Positions 11,201 to 23,320 of a DNA stretch of 64,000 nucleotides are shown one piece after another. A program made the position numbers and the translations under genes. Source of the stretch: Cepaea nemoralis. Its lineage: Eukaryota; Mollusca; Gastropoda; Stylommatophora; Helicidae. Positions within the stretch are counted from its first letter, which is position 1, and each line of letters opens with the position of its first letter. Below the pieces are notes generated by a model. That model was not told the DNA's origin. It worked only from the letters and a program-made list of their open reading frames with translations, and made no database searches. The stretch lies in assembly GCA_014155875.1 (NCBI GenBank), contig JACEFZ010002052.1:186001-250000 (forward strand), written 5' to 3'.

Positions 11201-12715
11201 GCCGGAAACCGGAAGTCTTCCATTATCATCATGGGATGATAAGCACGTGCTCTTTTATTCATTGGTCAGTACTTATCACATGACTATGACATGATCATGT
11301 TCAACGTGCGCAATTATGCACAGTGCAGCACGAACAGATTTCAAATGAACGCTCCAAATAGTTTGGGTAAAAAAGCCTCAAACTGACCCGAACCCAAAAT
11401 AGCCCCCTCAATATGCAAACTGAGGAGAATCTGGCTGAGTGGCTACCTGGGTTTAAATCATTGGTAAGGTGATGGATTTGTTTCTGTCTGAGGAAAAAAT
11501 AAAAACCTTAACCAGCACAGTTTGCTGCGAATGCACTAACCAAGCGGCCTTAATTCCTCAAGCACAAGACCCACCCTGTCCTACAGCTGAAGGTGCCTTG
11601 CGTAGTAATTAGTTTTTTTTTAATGCAAACTGAGTCAACAACAGAAGTGGAGCATGTCCAGTGTCCTCTCCTGATCTGACAGATTCAAGCACTCATTAAC
11701 CATTTGTCAGCGCTCTCTTAGTCTTCTCCACATTCTTTAAACACACACACAAAATCTAACAAAATATTTTACAACTCATTACAAAAACTATTTCATTACC
11801 AAGAATACCCTATGAATGTTTTGCTGTGGCTGTACGTGCCAGATTTCAACAATATACAAAACAGTGACATTTATATTGTGTAATGTGTTCAGGAAGGGAT
11901 AGATATGGTGAACAGAAAACACTACAAGACATTAAGAGGCTGAGCACAGTATTCACTCAAGGTGAAGGTTACTTAAGCTGAGTTATTACATGTCCAGGAT
12001 CCAGAACAGGACACCATAAACAGAAGTGAAATAAAAAAAACGACCCTACTTAGCCGTCTGTTGAAAAGAGTTGAAAACATAAAGAGATTGCTAGACCACT
12101 AGAGAACTCCATTAAGACTGTTTCATACATCTTAAGAAGGTCAGACAATAGATGTATTTCTAACTTGCAGTCTGAGTTATAACTGCTATTACCAAGCATA
12201 TCTACTGTGTTAAATTGATGTGGCAGTAGAGCTGGTGATAATTAAAATGAATCTAAATTACTATTCTGAGAAGTAAATTTCAAAGCTTTCGTAGCTGACG
12301 GCATTGACATACATAGACAATGGTGGTTGAGCAGGGAAAACAAAATAATGTTTATAAATATCTGCATGTTGCAAGAGAAGACAAAAATCTATGACAACAT
12401 GGAGCTAATAACAAAAGAAAAATGAAAAGAACAGGGTAGAGTGTCTTCCGAATGCCCTCTAATTGACAAATTGTCTTGGGATGGGGTGACTTTTCACCTT
12501 GTTATGGTTCAAGGTTTCCGCTTGATGAAGCATGCCAAGTTCATGCACTCAGCATGCTGTGACACTGAAAGAGGGTTACAGCAAATTCCCATGATGATGT
12601 AGACATTCAGCACCCAACTCTTGCACGCATGTTTGGAAAGCTTTCGCATATAATATAAATGAGTGTGCCAATTGCCAATTGGGATGGAAACAAAGTCATC
12701 ATCACTCCCCAGACT
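11201..12715. other. Non-coding stretch, no gene seen
   Basis: AT-rich sequence with a short poly-T run near 11613. No conserved coding or repeat signal was recognised on either strand. The missing next WAPL exon was looked for here and not found. Confidence 0.5.
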
Positions 12716-14560
12716 CTTCATGTTGTACAAGAGTTCACTCAAACCACAGGGTTCCTACAACAACTCTTCATGTTGTACAAGAGTTCACTCAAACCACAGG
12801 GTTCCTACAACAACAATTCATGTTGTACAAGAGTTCACTCAAACCACATAGCTCCTGCAACTCTTCATGTTGTACAAGAGTTCACGCAAACCACAGGGTT
12901 CCTACAACTCTTCATGTTGTACAGAGTTTACTCAAACCACATAGTTCCTACAACTCTTCATGTTGTACAAGAGTTCACTCAAACCACATAGTTCCTACAA
13001 CTCTTCATGTTGTACAAGAGTTCACTCAAACCACAGGGTTCGTACAACAACAATTCATGTTGTACAAGAGTTCACTCAAACCACAGGGTTCGTACAACAA
13101 CAATTCATGTTGTACAAGAGTTCACTCAAACCACAGAGTTCGTACAACTCTTCATGTTATACAAGAGTTCACTCAAACCACAGTTTGTACAACTCTTCAT
13201 GTTGTACAAGAGTTCACTCAAACCACAGAGTTAAGTGCAGCTCTTCTTGTTGTACAAAAGTTCACTCAAACCACAGGGTTCGTACAACTCTTCATGGTGT
13301 ACAAGAGTTCACTCAAACCACAGGGTTCCTACAACAACTCTTCATGTTGTACAAGAGTTCACTCAAACCACAGGGTTCCTACAACAACAATTCATGTTGT
13401 ACAAGAGTTCACTCAAACCACATAGCTCCTGCAACTCTTCATGTTGTACAAGAGTTCACGCAAACCACAGGGTTCCTACAACTCTTCATGTTGTACAGAG
13501 TTTACTCAAACCACATAGTTCCTACAACTCTTCATGTTGTACAAGAGTTCACTCAAACCACATAGTTCCTACAACTCTTCATGTTGTACAAGAGTTCACT
13601 CAAACGACAGGGTTTGTACAACAATAATTCATGTTGTACAAGAGTTCACTCAAACCACAGAGTTTGTACAACTCTTCATGTTGTACAAGAGTTCACTCAA
13701 ACCACAGAGTTTGTACAACTCTTCATGTTGTACAAGAGTTCACTCAAACCACATAGTTCCTACAACTCTTCATGTTGTACAAGAGTTCACTCAAACCACA
13801 GGGTTAATACAACAACTCTTCATGTTGAACAAGAGTTCACTCAAACCACAGGGTTAATACAACTCTTCATGTTGTACAAGAGTTCACTCAAACCACAGGG
13901 TTAATACAACAACAATTCATGTTGTACAAGAGTTCACTCAAACCACAGGGTTCCTACAACAACTCTTCATGTTGAACAAGAGTTCACTCAAACCACAGGG
14001 TTAATACAACTCTACATGTTGTACAAGCGTTCACTCAAACCACAGGGTTAATACAACAGCTCTTCATGTTGTACAAGAGTTCACTCAAACCACAGGGTTC
14101 CTACAACAACTCTTCATGTTGAACAAGAGTTCACTCAAACCACAGGGTTAATACAACTCTTCATGTTGTACAAGAGTTCACTCAAATCACAGGGTTAATA
14201 CAACAACTCTTCATGTTGTACTAGAGTTCAATCTAACCACAGGGTTCCTACAACTCTTCATGTTGTACAAGAGTTCACTCAAACCACAGGGTTAATACAA
14301 CAACTCTTCATGTTGTACAAGAGTTCACTTGAACCACAGGGTTCCTACAACAACTCTTCATGTTGTACAAGAGTTTACTCATACCACAGGGTTAATACAA
14401 CAACTCTTCATGTTGTACAAGAGTTCACTCAAACCACAGGGTTAATACAACAACTCTTCATGTTGTACAAGAGTTCACTTCAACCACAGGGTTAATACAA
14501 CAACTCTTCATGTTGTACAAGAGTTCACTCATACCACAGGGTTAATACAAGAACTAACCA
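12716..14560. repeat. 47/50-bp minisatellite, about 38 copies
   Basis: The monomer is built on CTTCATGTTGTACAAGAG followed by TTCACTCAAACCACAGGG and a variable TTCCTACAAC, TTAATACAAC or TTCGTACAAC linker; an extra CAA makes 50-bp versions. A block at about 12749-12960 recurs at about 13322-13534, a 574-bp higher-order duplication. The array has no stops in long stretches only because the monomer lacks them in all three frames. Confidence 0.95.
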
Positions 14561-14589
14561 AACATATAGAGACAAACCCCAGTCATACT

Positions 14590-15036
14590 TGTGAGGCAAA
14601 CTCCTATATACATGCTACCACCACCTACCAAGACAAATCCTAAGCCAAATTTGTCATGACTAACCCCATAAACATTCTTTCCCCACTTACCATGACAAAC
14701 CATAAGTCAAACCCCATAAACATTGTTTGCTCACTTACCAGACAAATCCTAAGCCAAACGACACACATAAGTACATTCTTTGTCCACTTACCAAGGCAAA
14801 CCCTCATATACATTCCTCGCCCACTTACCAAGGCAAACCCCCCATATATATTCATCACCCACTTGCCAAGACATACCCCATATCCACTGACTCCCCACTT
14901 ACAAAGACAAACCCTACATCAGCTCACTCCCCACTTACCAAGACAAACCCTACATCAACTCACTCCCCACTTACCAAGACAAACCCTACATCCACTCAAC
15001 CCCCGCTTACCAAAACAAATCAAAAGCCATACTTAC
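14590..15036. repeat. WAPL: 36-bp minisatellite carrying 5' splice-site copies
   Basis: Best copies are at 14930-15002 (CCCCACTTACCAAGACAAAC, period 36); older copies at 14631, 14681, 14732, 14794, 14821, 14861 and 14895 are degenerate. In minus sense each reads TTTGTCTTGGTAAGTGGGG, very like the WAPL exon end at 15037 (TTTGTCTCC then GTAAGT). The array abuts the exon, so it looks like a tandem amplification of exon end plus donor. Confidence 0.85.
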
Positions 15037-15279
15037 GGAGACAAACCCCAAGTCAATTTCTCTGGCGTGCGTTTCCTGCTGCAGCTGGGCCAACAGTTCC
15101 ATGACCTTCTGCTTGACCTTCTCCAGCTCCCTCAAGGTGGACGTGTCCAGTGAGCCCCGCTCGGCAGCATCCAGCTCGTTGAGCCTCAGCATCAGGTTGA
15201 GGCTGTCCTGATCCAGGTCCATGTTCAGCCGGTCTCGACTGAGCATAAACATCATGGCCGACGTGCTGAGAGCCAAACA
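15037..15279 (-). CDS. WAPL: WAPL exon with LSRDRLNMDLD
   Basis: The 243-bp exon (81 codons, phase 0) lies between acceptor TTTGACAG and donor GTAAGT. It encodes CLALSTSAMMFMLSRDRLNM and then DLDQDSLNLMLRLNELD; LSRDRLNMDLD is the hallmark of WAPL. It ends REIDLGFVS, corresponding to KHLDLENIT. No following exon was identified to the left. Confidence 0.95.
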
Positions 15280-15349
15280 CTGTCAAAGAAATAAAGAAGG
15301 TGCTCATGACCACAACATGGAAATAAACATAGCAGAGGATTACAAGAAC

Positions 15350-15640
15350 TGATGTCACAGCACTCGGGGCATTCCTATATGTGCTCCATCCTCATGTTCA
15401 ACAGCCAGCGAAGAGTCCCAATACTAATGGTACCAGTAGCCATCTGATCATGTGTCCATCTGGCCTGTCCTCGGAGTCCTGAGTGTTGGTCACATCCTTT
15501 GGACACTCTCTGCAGCACCATTCTCTCTAGGCCATGATATCTATCTGCTCTTTCACCATACACACAACGACTCCTGGTTACGTCTGCTTTATCATGCTAC
15601 AGTGGCAACCCTCGGAGGCCTCCAAAAATTGCACTCATGA
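15350..15640 (-). mobile_element. LINE C-terminal fragment (RNase H-type LINE)
   Basis: In minus sense the end reads TGTISIGTLRWLL..RMEHI, stop, ECPECCD, the zinc-binding C-terminus typical of RNase H-bearing LINEs; a close relative is at 62474-62556. Upstream homology is decayed. Confidence 0.6.
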
Positions 15641-15930
15641 ACCAAATGACTAAGTCTAAAAACAAACCCACAATGTTTGGGGTGTCAGGCAGGTGATTGG
15701 ACCACCCAGCACCGGAGACCCTTAGGCATGTGACGATAATATAATCCCTTTAGCTGTGAGCTGGCAGCTGTTGACAGCTCAACTGCCTCCCTGACAAACA
15801 GGCAGGTCCTCCTCAAGTCTAGCAGTGAACTAGTGTTTTCATGTTCGGGTGTCTTCTGCTTCTGCCTTTTACCCTCCAATGAAGCAGACCCTTAACCAAC
15901 TCACACAAAGTCCTCCTATCTCGTGCCGCT

Positions 15931-16182
15931 CCCTCTCTGCCCATGTTATCCACCACTGTCTCTAATCCTCTTCTCTGTGTGTCTTTATGTCTCCCTCTCT
16001 GCCCATGTTATCCACCACTGTCTCTAATCCTCTTCTCCATGTGTCTTTATGTCTCCCTCTCTGCCCATGTTATCCACCACTGTCTCTAATCCTCTTCTCC
16101 ATGTGTCTTTATGTCTCCCTCTCTGCCCATGTTATCCACCACTGTCTCTAATCCTCTTCTCCATGTGTCTTTATGTCTCCCT
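15931..16182. repeat. 62-bp tandem repeat, 4 copies
   Basis: Units start CCCTCTCTGCCCATGTTATC at 15931, 15993, 16055 and 16117 and differ by only a few bases; a young array. Confidence 0.95.
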
Positions 16183-17440
16183 TGTGACACAGTCCCTTGT
16201 GTTCAAGCATCATCATGTACGGTTCTGTTGCCCTACAACTGAGTTGTGTGCGTGGCGCGACACTGTGAGCTGTGAATTTTGCGTTAAATGCTTTTACATC
16301 TGTCCGCGGTTGTTTGTAGCTTGAACTGCATGTTCAGAATAATGGCAGCCTGTTTGTCACAGAACTGACTGGTTTGCCTTATGCAGTAATGTGTGGCTGC
16401 TGATTTTCTATTGACTTCTGCTTCCACTGACGATCAACTATTTTTTGTGAAAACTTTTGTGTTGGCATTCTGGCGGCGGCATTATGCAAGGTGAAATGCT
16501 TTTACATCTGTCCACGGTTATTTGTAGCGTGAACTGCATGTTGGGAATAATGGCGGTCATCTTGTTGCAGAACTGACTGGAGTCTTGGCATTCTGGCAGT
16601 GGCATTATGCACAGTGTACCTGTGCAGGCTGTTGGTTTGTAGAGACTTCTGTTTGTTCCACTTTTCACATGGGACATGGACTTCCGGTCACGAACATGGA
16701 GGATAGGCAGTGGAACGGTTAAGGCTTCTGGAGTGTTTATGCTCGTGGCTACCATTTGCATTCGCATTTTCTCATGTTGGATTGGTAGTTTATGGTTCCG
16801 TCGCCCTGCTACTGAGTTGAGTGCGAATTGAGGTGTGAATTTTGTGTGAAATGGACTGCATGTTCAGAGCAATGGCAGCTGGCTATGTCCCAGAAATGAC
16901 CGGTTTGTGTGCCTTATGCAGAAATGTGTGGCTGTTGGTCTTCTGGTGACTGCCGCTTCCTTTGACGATGAGCTGTTTTTTCGTGGAGGACTGTTGTTTT
17001 GGCAATCTGGAGACGGCATTATGTACAGTGAAATGTTTTTTACATCTGTCCAAGGTGTTGTGGCATGAACTGCATGCTCGAAAAATGGCGTAGCTGGCTA
17101 GAAAACATATAGAAATGGAACAATAACATCTACAAATATCTGCTTGTATGGCAGCTGGTTGTGTTGCATAAGTGACCGGTTTTTTGCCATTATGCAGAAA
17201 TGTGTGGCTGCTGGTCTTCTAGTGACTGCCGCTTCCATCGATGATGAACTGTATTTTTGTGGAGGACTTTTGTGTTGGCATTCTGGCGATGGAATTATGT
17301 ACAGTGAAATGTTTCTTTACATCTGTTTGAGGTTGTTATGTTGCATGAACTGCATTTCGGAGAAAAAATGGCGTGGCTGGCTAGAAAACATCTAGAAACG
17401 GAACAACATCTAGAAATATCGAGACTTTGTAGGCTAACAA

Positions 17441-17560
17441 TTGGCCTTACCAGCCATACTCGCCACCGCCATGGATCGTAGTTATTAAGCCTTTTTAAAG
17501 CACAATGTACCAAACTATCGTCTGTCAAGACGGAAAGGTGCCAATGACAATGATGGTAGG
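17441..17560 (+). mobile_element. 3' end fragment of a zinc-finger LINE
   Basis: GLTSHTRHRHGS then a stop is the end of the C2H2 finger found at LINE C-termini, followed by the 3'UTR block AAACTATCGTCTGTCAAGAC. A second copy, minus strand, is at 43140-43345. Confidence 0.6.
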
Positions 17561-17805
17561 CTAACATCTGGTTGGGAAAGTGACTACCAATTCCATCAAG
17601 GATGAACTGTTATGTTTCATAGAGGACTTTTGTGGTGACATTCTGGCAGCGGCTTTATACATGGTGTGCCTGAGCGGGCTGTTGTTTGTCGAGACTCCTG
17701 TCTTTTCCACTTTTCACATGGGGCAGTGAGGAACATTTTATGTGATATTCACTGGCACAGGAACGGAGCATAATGGGGACTACCCGTTGCTGTGATGTTG
17801 GAACC

Positions 17806-17812
17806 ATGACTG

Positions 17813-17847
<35 letters not shown>
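17806..17847. repeat. (CTAA)n microsatellite / retroposon tail
   Basis: About nine CTAA units close the repeat copy that ends here. Confidence 0.9.
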
Positions 17848-17895
17848 CACATGGGACAGTGAGGAGCATTTTGCATGATATTCACTGGCACTAGA

Positions 17896-18084
17896 TTAGT
17901 TGGTCAGAGATCACATCTACAAGTGTGGGTGAAGTGTAGTTGGGCAGAGATCACATCTACAAGTGTAGATGAAGTGTAGTTGGGCAGAGATCACATCTAC
18001 AAGTGTAGATGAAGTATAGTTGGGCAGAGATCACATCTACAAGTATAGATAAAGTGTAGTTGGGCAGAGATCACATCTACAAGT
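17896..18084. repeat. WAPL: 40-bp tandem repeat, about 4.6 copies, beside a WAPL exon
   Basis: Units GTTGGGCAGAGATCACATCT plus ACAAGTGTAGATGAAGTGTA recur every 40 bp. The array ends 24 bp from the exon at 18109 on its donor side. Confidence 0.93.
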
Positions 18085-18108
18085 AACAAACCTGGAACAT
18101 GTACTTAC

Positions 18109-18220
18109 AGGGTCAGAGCAGGCATCATGCAGGAGGCTGAAGATCTTGGCGGCCGTCCCATGGGCACGAAGATGCATTCGAAAGGCAGGCGAGATGCACT
18201 TACCGGCCAGTTTTAGGCAA
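18109..18220 (-). CDS. WAPL: WAPL exon with FRMHLRAHG
   Basis: The 112-bp exon follows a TTTTTCAG acceptor, completes the split Ser codon and ends in phase 0 at donor GTAAGT. It encodes CLKLAGKCISPAFRMHLRAH, whose FRMHLRAHG is identical to the vertebrate WAPL motif. A 40-bp tandem array begins 24 bp past the donor. Confidence 0.94.
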
Positions 18221-19689
18221 CTGAAAAATACCAACATGGACGCTTTATTTCATAACCCATGCTGTTAACAACCCAATGCTGATACTACACAATGTACTCT
18301 CTATGTGGATAGCCATGATTTGTTGGGCACGTAATGAGGAGAAATAAAGTGAACAACTTAGTGACAAATGGCAAACGAGCAAGGGGAAGGTAAAGAGATA
18401 AATACCTGGATGGCCTGGTGATATGGCATAATCAGGATAAAATCACAGACCTGATTCAAGACTGATGATCATTGAGATAGCGAACTATGACTTATCAGCA
18501 TGGCGCATGACGAGATGATCTGGTAGACAGGGCGGCTGAGAAACATTAATTCCACCTCATAACTCGAGCAGTCTTGCTAGGTTTCACAGTGTGGATGATG
18601 CAGATGTTTACACAATCAGAAACAGATGGTATCCCCTCAAACCTGGGGTGGTGGATCATCTCCCTATCCTGCTCAGATACACATGGGTAAACTAGGCCTT
18701 GCGTGCACATAGTGTACTTTAACAACCTCTCCACAGTTGGAAATAACAAAAAAGCGTGTCTTGTAGGTTGACTGGGGACTGTCAAAGGCTAGGTAAGGCA
18801 AAGCTAACAGAAATGACTGTTGAGATCACATGCACTGTGCCAGATGCTTCACCAAATCATCACTACATGCCTGGCTAAATAGTACAGGCGTTCATGTCTC
18901 TCCACAGATCTTGGCCTTTGGTGTTCTGGGCCAGTTCTATTGACATCCCTCCATGCCATGGCTTAGGTCTAGATTGTCCCGTATCATTTCTTTCTGATGC
19001 ATCTTTCCTTCTACCGTTCACTTGAAAAGTATCTATATTTGCAATGTTGTCTTTAGTATGAATTTCAGTCTTTTTTATGAGTAGTTCACCCAGTGGTCTA
19101 TAGTTTCTTAATACTCCTCAAGTAAGTCATTTTGTTTAAAAACTTTTCCTTTACTACAATGGCCAACAGTTATTGCACTTTCAGCTATCATTACTGTGAC
19201 ATTGCTTAATGTAGATTGCATCGCTAAAAAGAGAGAGAGACGAGATCCGGTCACAAAACACATAATGCAACTTTACAATCACACAACACACTATGACATT
19301 ATTTGCAATAACAGGTTGACGTTGTTTTGCCTAAATCTTTCAATGTAGAGCTGAATCTGAGAAATAGAATCCTGTGCGTTCACAATGGCCAGGTTCTGAA
19401 ACACGGACAACTTGCAAATGTGAAAAAATGTGCACAGGCATTTGAGATGTGATTTTGACAGAATATGACAACAAATAGACATTAAATATCTGGAAAATGT
19501 AACAGAACAGAGAAGACTAATTTTAACGTCATTAAAAATAAGTGACTGCTCTCGTTTTACATGTCCAAAATATTTCAATTTTCTGGTAGTGGGAAGAGCT
19601 TGAGAGCGATCAAAAGGTAGTTGTCGGTTATGTTCACAAGTCTGCAATGGCAGACAGAAGATCTCTGTATAAAGACAATGGCTACGGAC
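18221..19689. other. WAPL intron sequence with decayed LINE pieces
   Basis: On the minus strand about 18890-19050 reads WHGGMSIELAQNT..DLWRDMNA, and 19560-19650 reads TTRKLKYFGHVKREQS; both resemble the C-terminal FGHV...W region of endonuclease-RT LINEs. The rest shows nothing recognisable. Confidence 0.45.
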
Positions 19690-20070
19690 ATCAACCAGTA
19701 CGTACGATCACTGCCAAGACAAACAGGAATGGCAGACTACCTTTGTTACAGATGTCTAGTACCTTAAGAAATACAGGCATGACAGAAATAAAGATAGCGG
19801 CGCAAAAATGAGAATTATGGAATGGGATTATCAGAAAGCAACATGACCAACTCAAGGGTGAAATGCTTGATGAATGAGAGACTTGGATGTTAAAACTGGC
19901 GCGGCCTGGTACAAGAGGCACATCAAGAGAATGAGGGGCCTCGTCAACCAACACAGAACTAGCAACTATTAGCCGCTGGATGCTTATGTGTATGTTGGGG
20001 GGGAGGATCAGAGAATCTATGGACATGTCCGGAGTGCAAGGATTATACCCCAATAGATAACTGACTGACT
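19690..20070 (+). mobile_element. LINE 3' fragment (same family as 29739-31830)
   Basis: GLVNQHRTSN then a decayed MLMCMLGGRI and MDMSGVQG correspond to LVNQHRTGTISHRTLMHMLG and the CPEC end of the LINE at 29752. It ends ATAACTGACTGACTAAC, the family tail. Confidence 0.65.
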
Positions 20071-20249
20071 AACTTGATGATAATGACTTGGTGATAGCTT
20101 TCAAATAATGGAATGCAGCTGTCACAAGCCCTTTGGGCAGATAGGAAACATGAAAAGATGAGTTTTGTTGGGTAATCTGTTATATTTTTCAATATCTTTT
20201 GCTGTATGGCAGTGGATCTTGGAACATCAATGAACAAATAAGAAAAACT

Positions 20250-20600
20250 TAGAAGCAACAGAGATTTGGTTCCTGAGACGAATGTTGCAAATTCCATGGA
20301 CTGCCAGAGTAACTAACAACAAGTTCCTGAAAGAGGCTAATGAAACGAACACTATATACAACAATAAGCATGAGACAAACAGCTTTCTTTGGTCATGTGA
20401 TGAGAAGAGAGGAATTGGAGAATATAGGGACTTTGGAAAGATCATTGGGAAGAGAGACAGACCAAGAGAAATTATGCTGGATGGACAGACGGTGACATGG
20501 AGGAATACCATCAGCAGAGTTAATCCAGAACACCAAAGACCGAGATCTGCTGCGAGATATGAATGCCTAAGCCAGCTGGCAGGACACATGATGATGAAGA
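20250..20600 (+). mobile_element. LINE C-terminal fragment, FGHV type
   Basis: FLRRMLQIPWTARVTNNK is followed by a frame-shifted AFFGHVMRR..L and a late DLL..MNA block, as in the copy at 62569-63200 (minus). Several frameshifts are present. Confidence 0.65.
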
Positions 20601-20704
20601 TATTGCATTATTTTTCCCCTTGGTCCTGCATTATACACTAAATCTATCCATATGCTTTACCACCAAAACAAATTTTGTAAACCGTACATAGGAAAGTGAC
20701 ATAC

Positions 20705-20841
20705 CTAAGGCAGCGTATTGGGGTGGAGTTTGTGTCCTGTAAGCTATCCAAGAGATAGTCAACTTCGTCCATAAAGTCCTGAGTCTCTCCCAGCTCTTGA
20801 ACTTCATGCGTCTGCTTGACATTATGAACCACAGTGTATAG
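20705..20841 (-). CDS. WAPL: WAPL exon LYTVVHNVKQ
   Basis: The 137-bp exon lies between acceptor TTGTTTCAG and donor GTATGT. It encodes LYTVVHNVKQTHEVQELGE through YLLDSLQDTNSTPIRCL and ends two bases into a Ser codon; vertebrate WAPL has LYTVVQHVKHFNDVVEFGE and RCLSV at the same place. This is part of the helical C-terminal domain that contacts the cohesin core. Confidence 0.93.
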
Positions 20842-21019
20842 CTGAAACAAATCAACAATACGATTAGACAACAAACTGGCTTTAAGCTGATTATATAATT
20901 AGAGTTAGAACTGCTTTCCACATACAGATGTCAATCATGGACATGTGGTATACAGGTAATAAAACCTGGACAACACAGATATGGTTTGTTTTTTTCAAAA
21001 GAATGTTAACAATACCTGT

Positions 21020-21310
21020 TTTGTTTTGTTTTTGCACTCGCTCACTTTAACTCATACGTACTTCATTTACAAGCTAACACTTCTAGTGCACTAGACAGAT
21101 TTTAGCATGTGAGCTATTTACCAGTGTCCCTCGCCATCAAGCGAACCCAATCCAACTTCCGAGGTATTTGTAATTGATGTCCACACGTCGAGGATGAGAC
21201 GTCAACATTTTAGTCCAACTGACCAGTGGAGGGATTGAATCAGTTACTTCGGCATCAACACACCAGAAAATTCAGCGATTCAATCATGCTGGCCTCCAAC
21301 ATTACCCATG
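21020..21310 (-). mobile_element. tRNA-derived SINE, family 1
   Basis: In minus sense the copy contains TGATTCAATCCCTCCACTGG (B-box area), then ACCTCGGAAGTTGGATTGGG and TTCGCTTGATGGCGAGGG. It matches the better copy at 21480-21777. Confidence 0.75.
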
Positions 21311-21479
21311 AACATTAGAGTGTTGGTGGGGCGCTGAAGGCAAGAAAAGAACAGCAATACTGTGACATAACAAATCTCACCTTGGAAAAATAACAATTAG
21401 ACGATATGTACACCTGTTGCACATGGTAAACATCCCCCAGCAGTTGAACATAGAAAGGCACCTATTAACTAGGTGCCAC

Positions 21480-21777
21480 TAGGTCCGCATGGCCGAATGG
21501 ATAAGAACGTGAGTTCTTACACATCCGGTGTGCTGATGCTGAGGTAAGTGGTTCAACCCCTACACCGGACAGCTGGACTAAACTGTTGACCTATCCTCCT
21601 TGACTTGGGGATGTTAATTACAAGTACCTCTGAAGCCGGCATGGGTTCGCCTGATGGCGAGGGCCATTGTTAATAGGGAAAGCTAACCCACACGCAAAAT
21701 TCAGTCCATCACTGCTATAAATAGTGTGTATGGACTACGCTTGAGTTCAAAGCGAACGAGCAAAAAAAAAAAAAAAA
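21480..21777 (+). mobile_element. tRNA-derived SINE, family 1, full copy with poly-A
   Basis: The head GTCCGCATGGCCGAATGGAT resembles a tRNA A box and GTGGTTCAACCCCTACACC a B box. The body carries TGAAGCCGGCATGGGTTCGC and GATGGCGAGGGCC. It ends in an A-run at about 21762-21777. Three copies are in the window (also 21020-21310 and 28945-29265, both minus). Confidence 0.8.
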
Positions 21778-22688
21778 CTATGCCACTATCTTCTTTTATT
21801 CTTGAATGAAGTAACGGCTCTCAGCAAATTCAGGCCAAGTCATCCTATCATGTGCAACCTCTTTCAGCCACCTCCATGTCCTCCCCACTGTATTCATCTC
21901 TTCTCTAATTCTCCTCTCGTGTTTCAGGTCACCTTCTATGTCACTCACCTTGTGGGTTACAGGCAACAAACATTCTAGTTACACCATTATCAGGTTTTTT
22001 TCAATGTTTTCTTAATGTGTCCTACCTAACATCCGCTTCTGTTCCTCATCTCGCGATTCACCGGTGTTTGTTAGCTCTCTTCATGGGGGGAGACGAAGAC
22101 CTTCATGATGAAGGCGGCATAAGGTTCAATCATCTAAATACAACCTGTTGTGCCAAGTCTGTGGTACTGCCATACCAAGACTGCTATACAGTGCCAAAAT
22201 GTTACCAAATTGGACAAATAATTAACCATAACTCATCCAAAGCAGGCATGTTAATGTAGCTGATAGGGTGCTGCACTGATGTATTGAGCGTGGCCAAACG
22301 AGGGCCAACACTTGCGTTCCTCATCCACTAAAAGAGGAAGAAACTGCCCACCCATTCCTCTGTGCATTCAGGCATATAAAGTGTGAAAGCCCTGACACAT
22401 CACAAGCCAACAGCAGGTTCCTGCTTCAAGATATATTTTTGTAATAACTCATCTGAATATAACCATGAAAAAGGCGTTTAAAATGCAACAAAGACACAAA
22501 GTATAGAAACATTTCTGGATGAAAAACGTAAATAAATCTGCTAAAGCAATTTTTTAACTCCAGTAGTTAATCAGCTTAACAAGTTAATTACAATGCTGAA
22601 AATTCATAATAAAACACATTCAATTAAGCACATCAACCCAAAAAGAAAAAAATGGAGACACCAAATACACGACAGACAACAAAGATAC
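21778..22688. other. WAPL intron, nothing recognised
   Basis: Unique-looking AT-rich sequence. No coding, RNA gene or repeat signal was supported. Confidence 0.5.
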
Positions 22689-22847
22689 CTCCTTGTGAGT
22701 CTTGTTGACTTTGAGTGATGTGTACGCTTCATCATACTGTCTAGTTGGCCAGTGCACTTCTCGTTTCAATTTTGGGCCTTTTCCAGAATCTTTCAGTAGA
22801 ACTATGCCATCATCATTCTCTTTCATTGCAGTCTTGTGTGATTCCAC
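22689..22847 (-). CDS. WAPL: WAPL exon, start of WAPL domain
   Basis: The 159-bp exon (53 codons, phase 0) lies between acceptor CTCTTCAG and donor GTATCT. It encodes VESHKTAMKE at the start and YDEAYTSLKVNKTHKE at the end; the latter corresponds to YQDIVTALKCRREDKE, the beginning of the conserved WAPL domain. The middle segment is divergent. The ATG within it at 22846 is internal, not a start. Confidence 0.88.
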
Positions 22848-23064
22848 CTGAAGAGAGACAGATCTACAGGATAAATGGATGAATTCAACCAGAAATCATC
22901 TGTGTTTCCACCTGTAGCCCATGCCTAACCTCCAGCACTTTCAATCATTTACCATTTACATGACAACAAGACATGTTGATGCTGCCGTATCATTAATGTT
23001 CAATAGCTAACAATTACACCAACAGGAAATAAACACGCAGAACAAAATAACTGTGTACTAAATA

Positions 23065-23320
23065 TATTGTGGCCAGTCTCCCTGGCCTAGGTGTTAGCGA
23101 CTGTCTTCATAATCCTGTTTATCCACGTGAGCAAACGCAGCTGCGAGAGAATAGGTAGCGGTTCTTGCCACGCTCATTACTTATGGGATATGTGAGCCAG
23201 CTGCTCAGAAAGCAATGGCAAACTACTGAGAGTAATCTTGCCAAGAAATCAACAACAGCGGTAAGATGCTGGTATTAACAGAGAAAGTCCTGTAATAGGA
23301 TATGCGGAGAAAAAAATAAT
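23065..23320 (+). mobile_element. SINE, family 2
   Basis: Begins TGGCCAGTCTCCCTGGCCTA. Diagnostic blocks are GCTCAGAAAGCAATGGCAAA, TACTGAGAGTAATCTTGCCA and GATATGCGGA near the end. Other copies are at 23640-23885, 51603-52010 and 54690-54930; a distant one is at 62105-62308. Confidence 0.75.

Larger units (their letters stand above)
16195..17850 (+). repeat. Cluster of diverged copies of one interspersed repeat
   Basis: Recurring blocks are ACTTTTGTGTTGGCATTCTGG, a GCATTATGCACAGTG segment, CTGTTCCACTTTTCACATGG and a 3' end GGAACGGAGCATAATGGGG followed by (CTAA)n. Partial copies start near 16195, 16790, 17130 and 17565; a better copy is at 31935-32256. The tail form suggests a LINE-mobilised retroposon. 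The family was not identified. Confidence 0.6.

Noticed and set aside
12679..13565. Long repeat-protein ORFs
   Set aside because: All three frames are open because the 47-bp monomer lacks stops; no start context, domain or splice support.
12716..14560. CRISPR-like regular repeat array
   Set aside because: No unique spacers; units are contiguous and the genome is animal.
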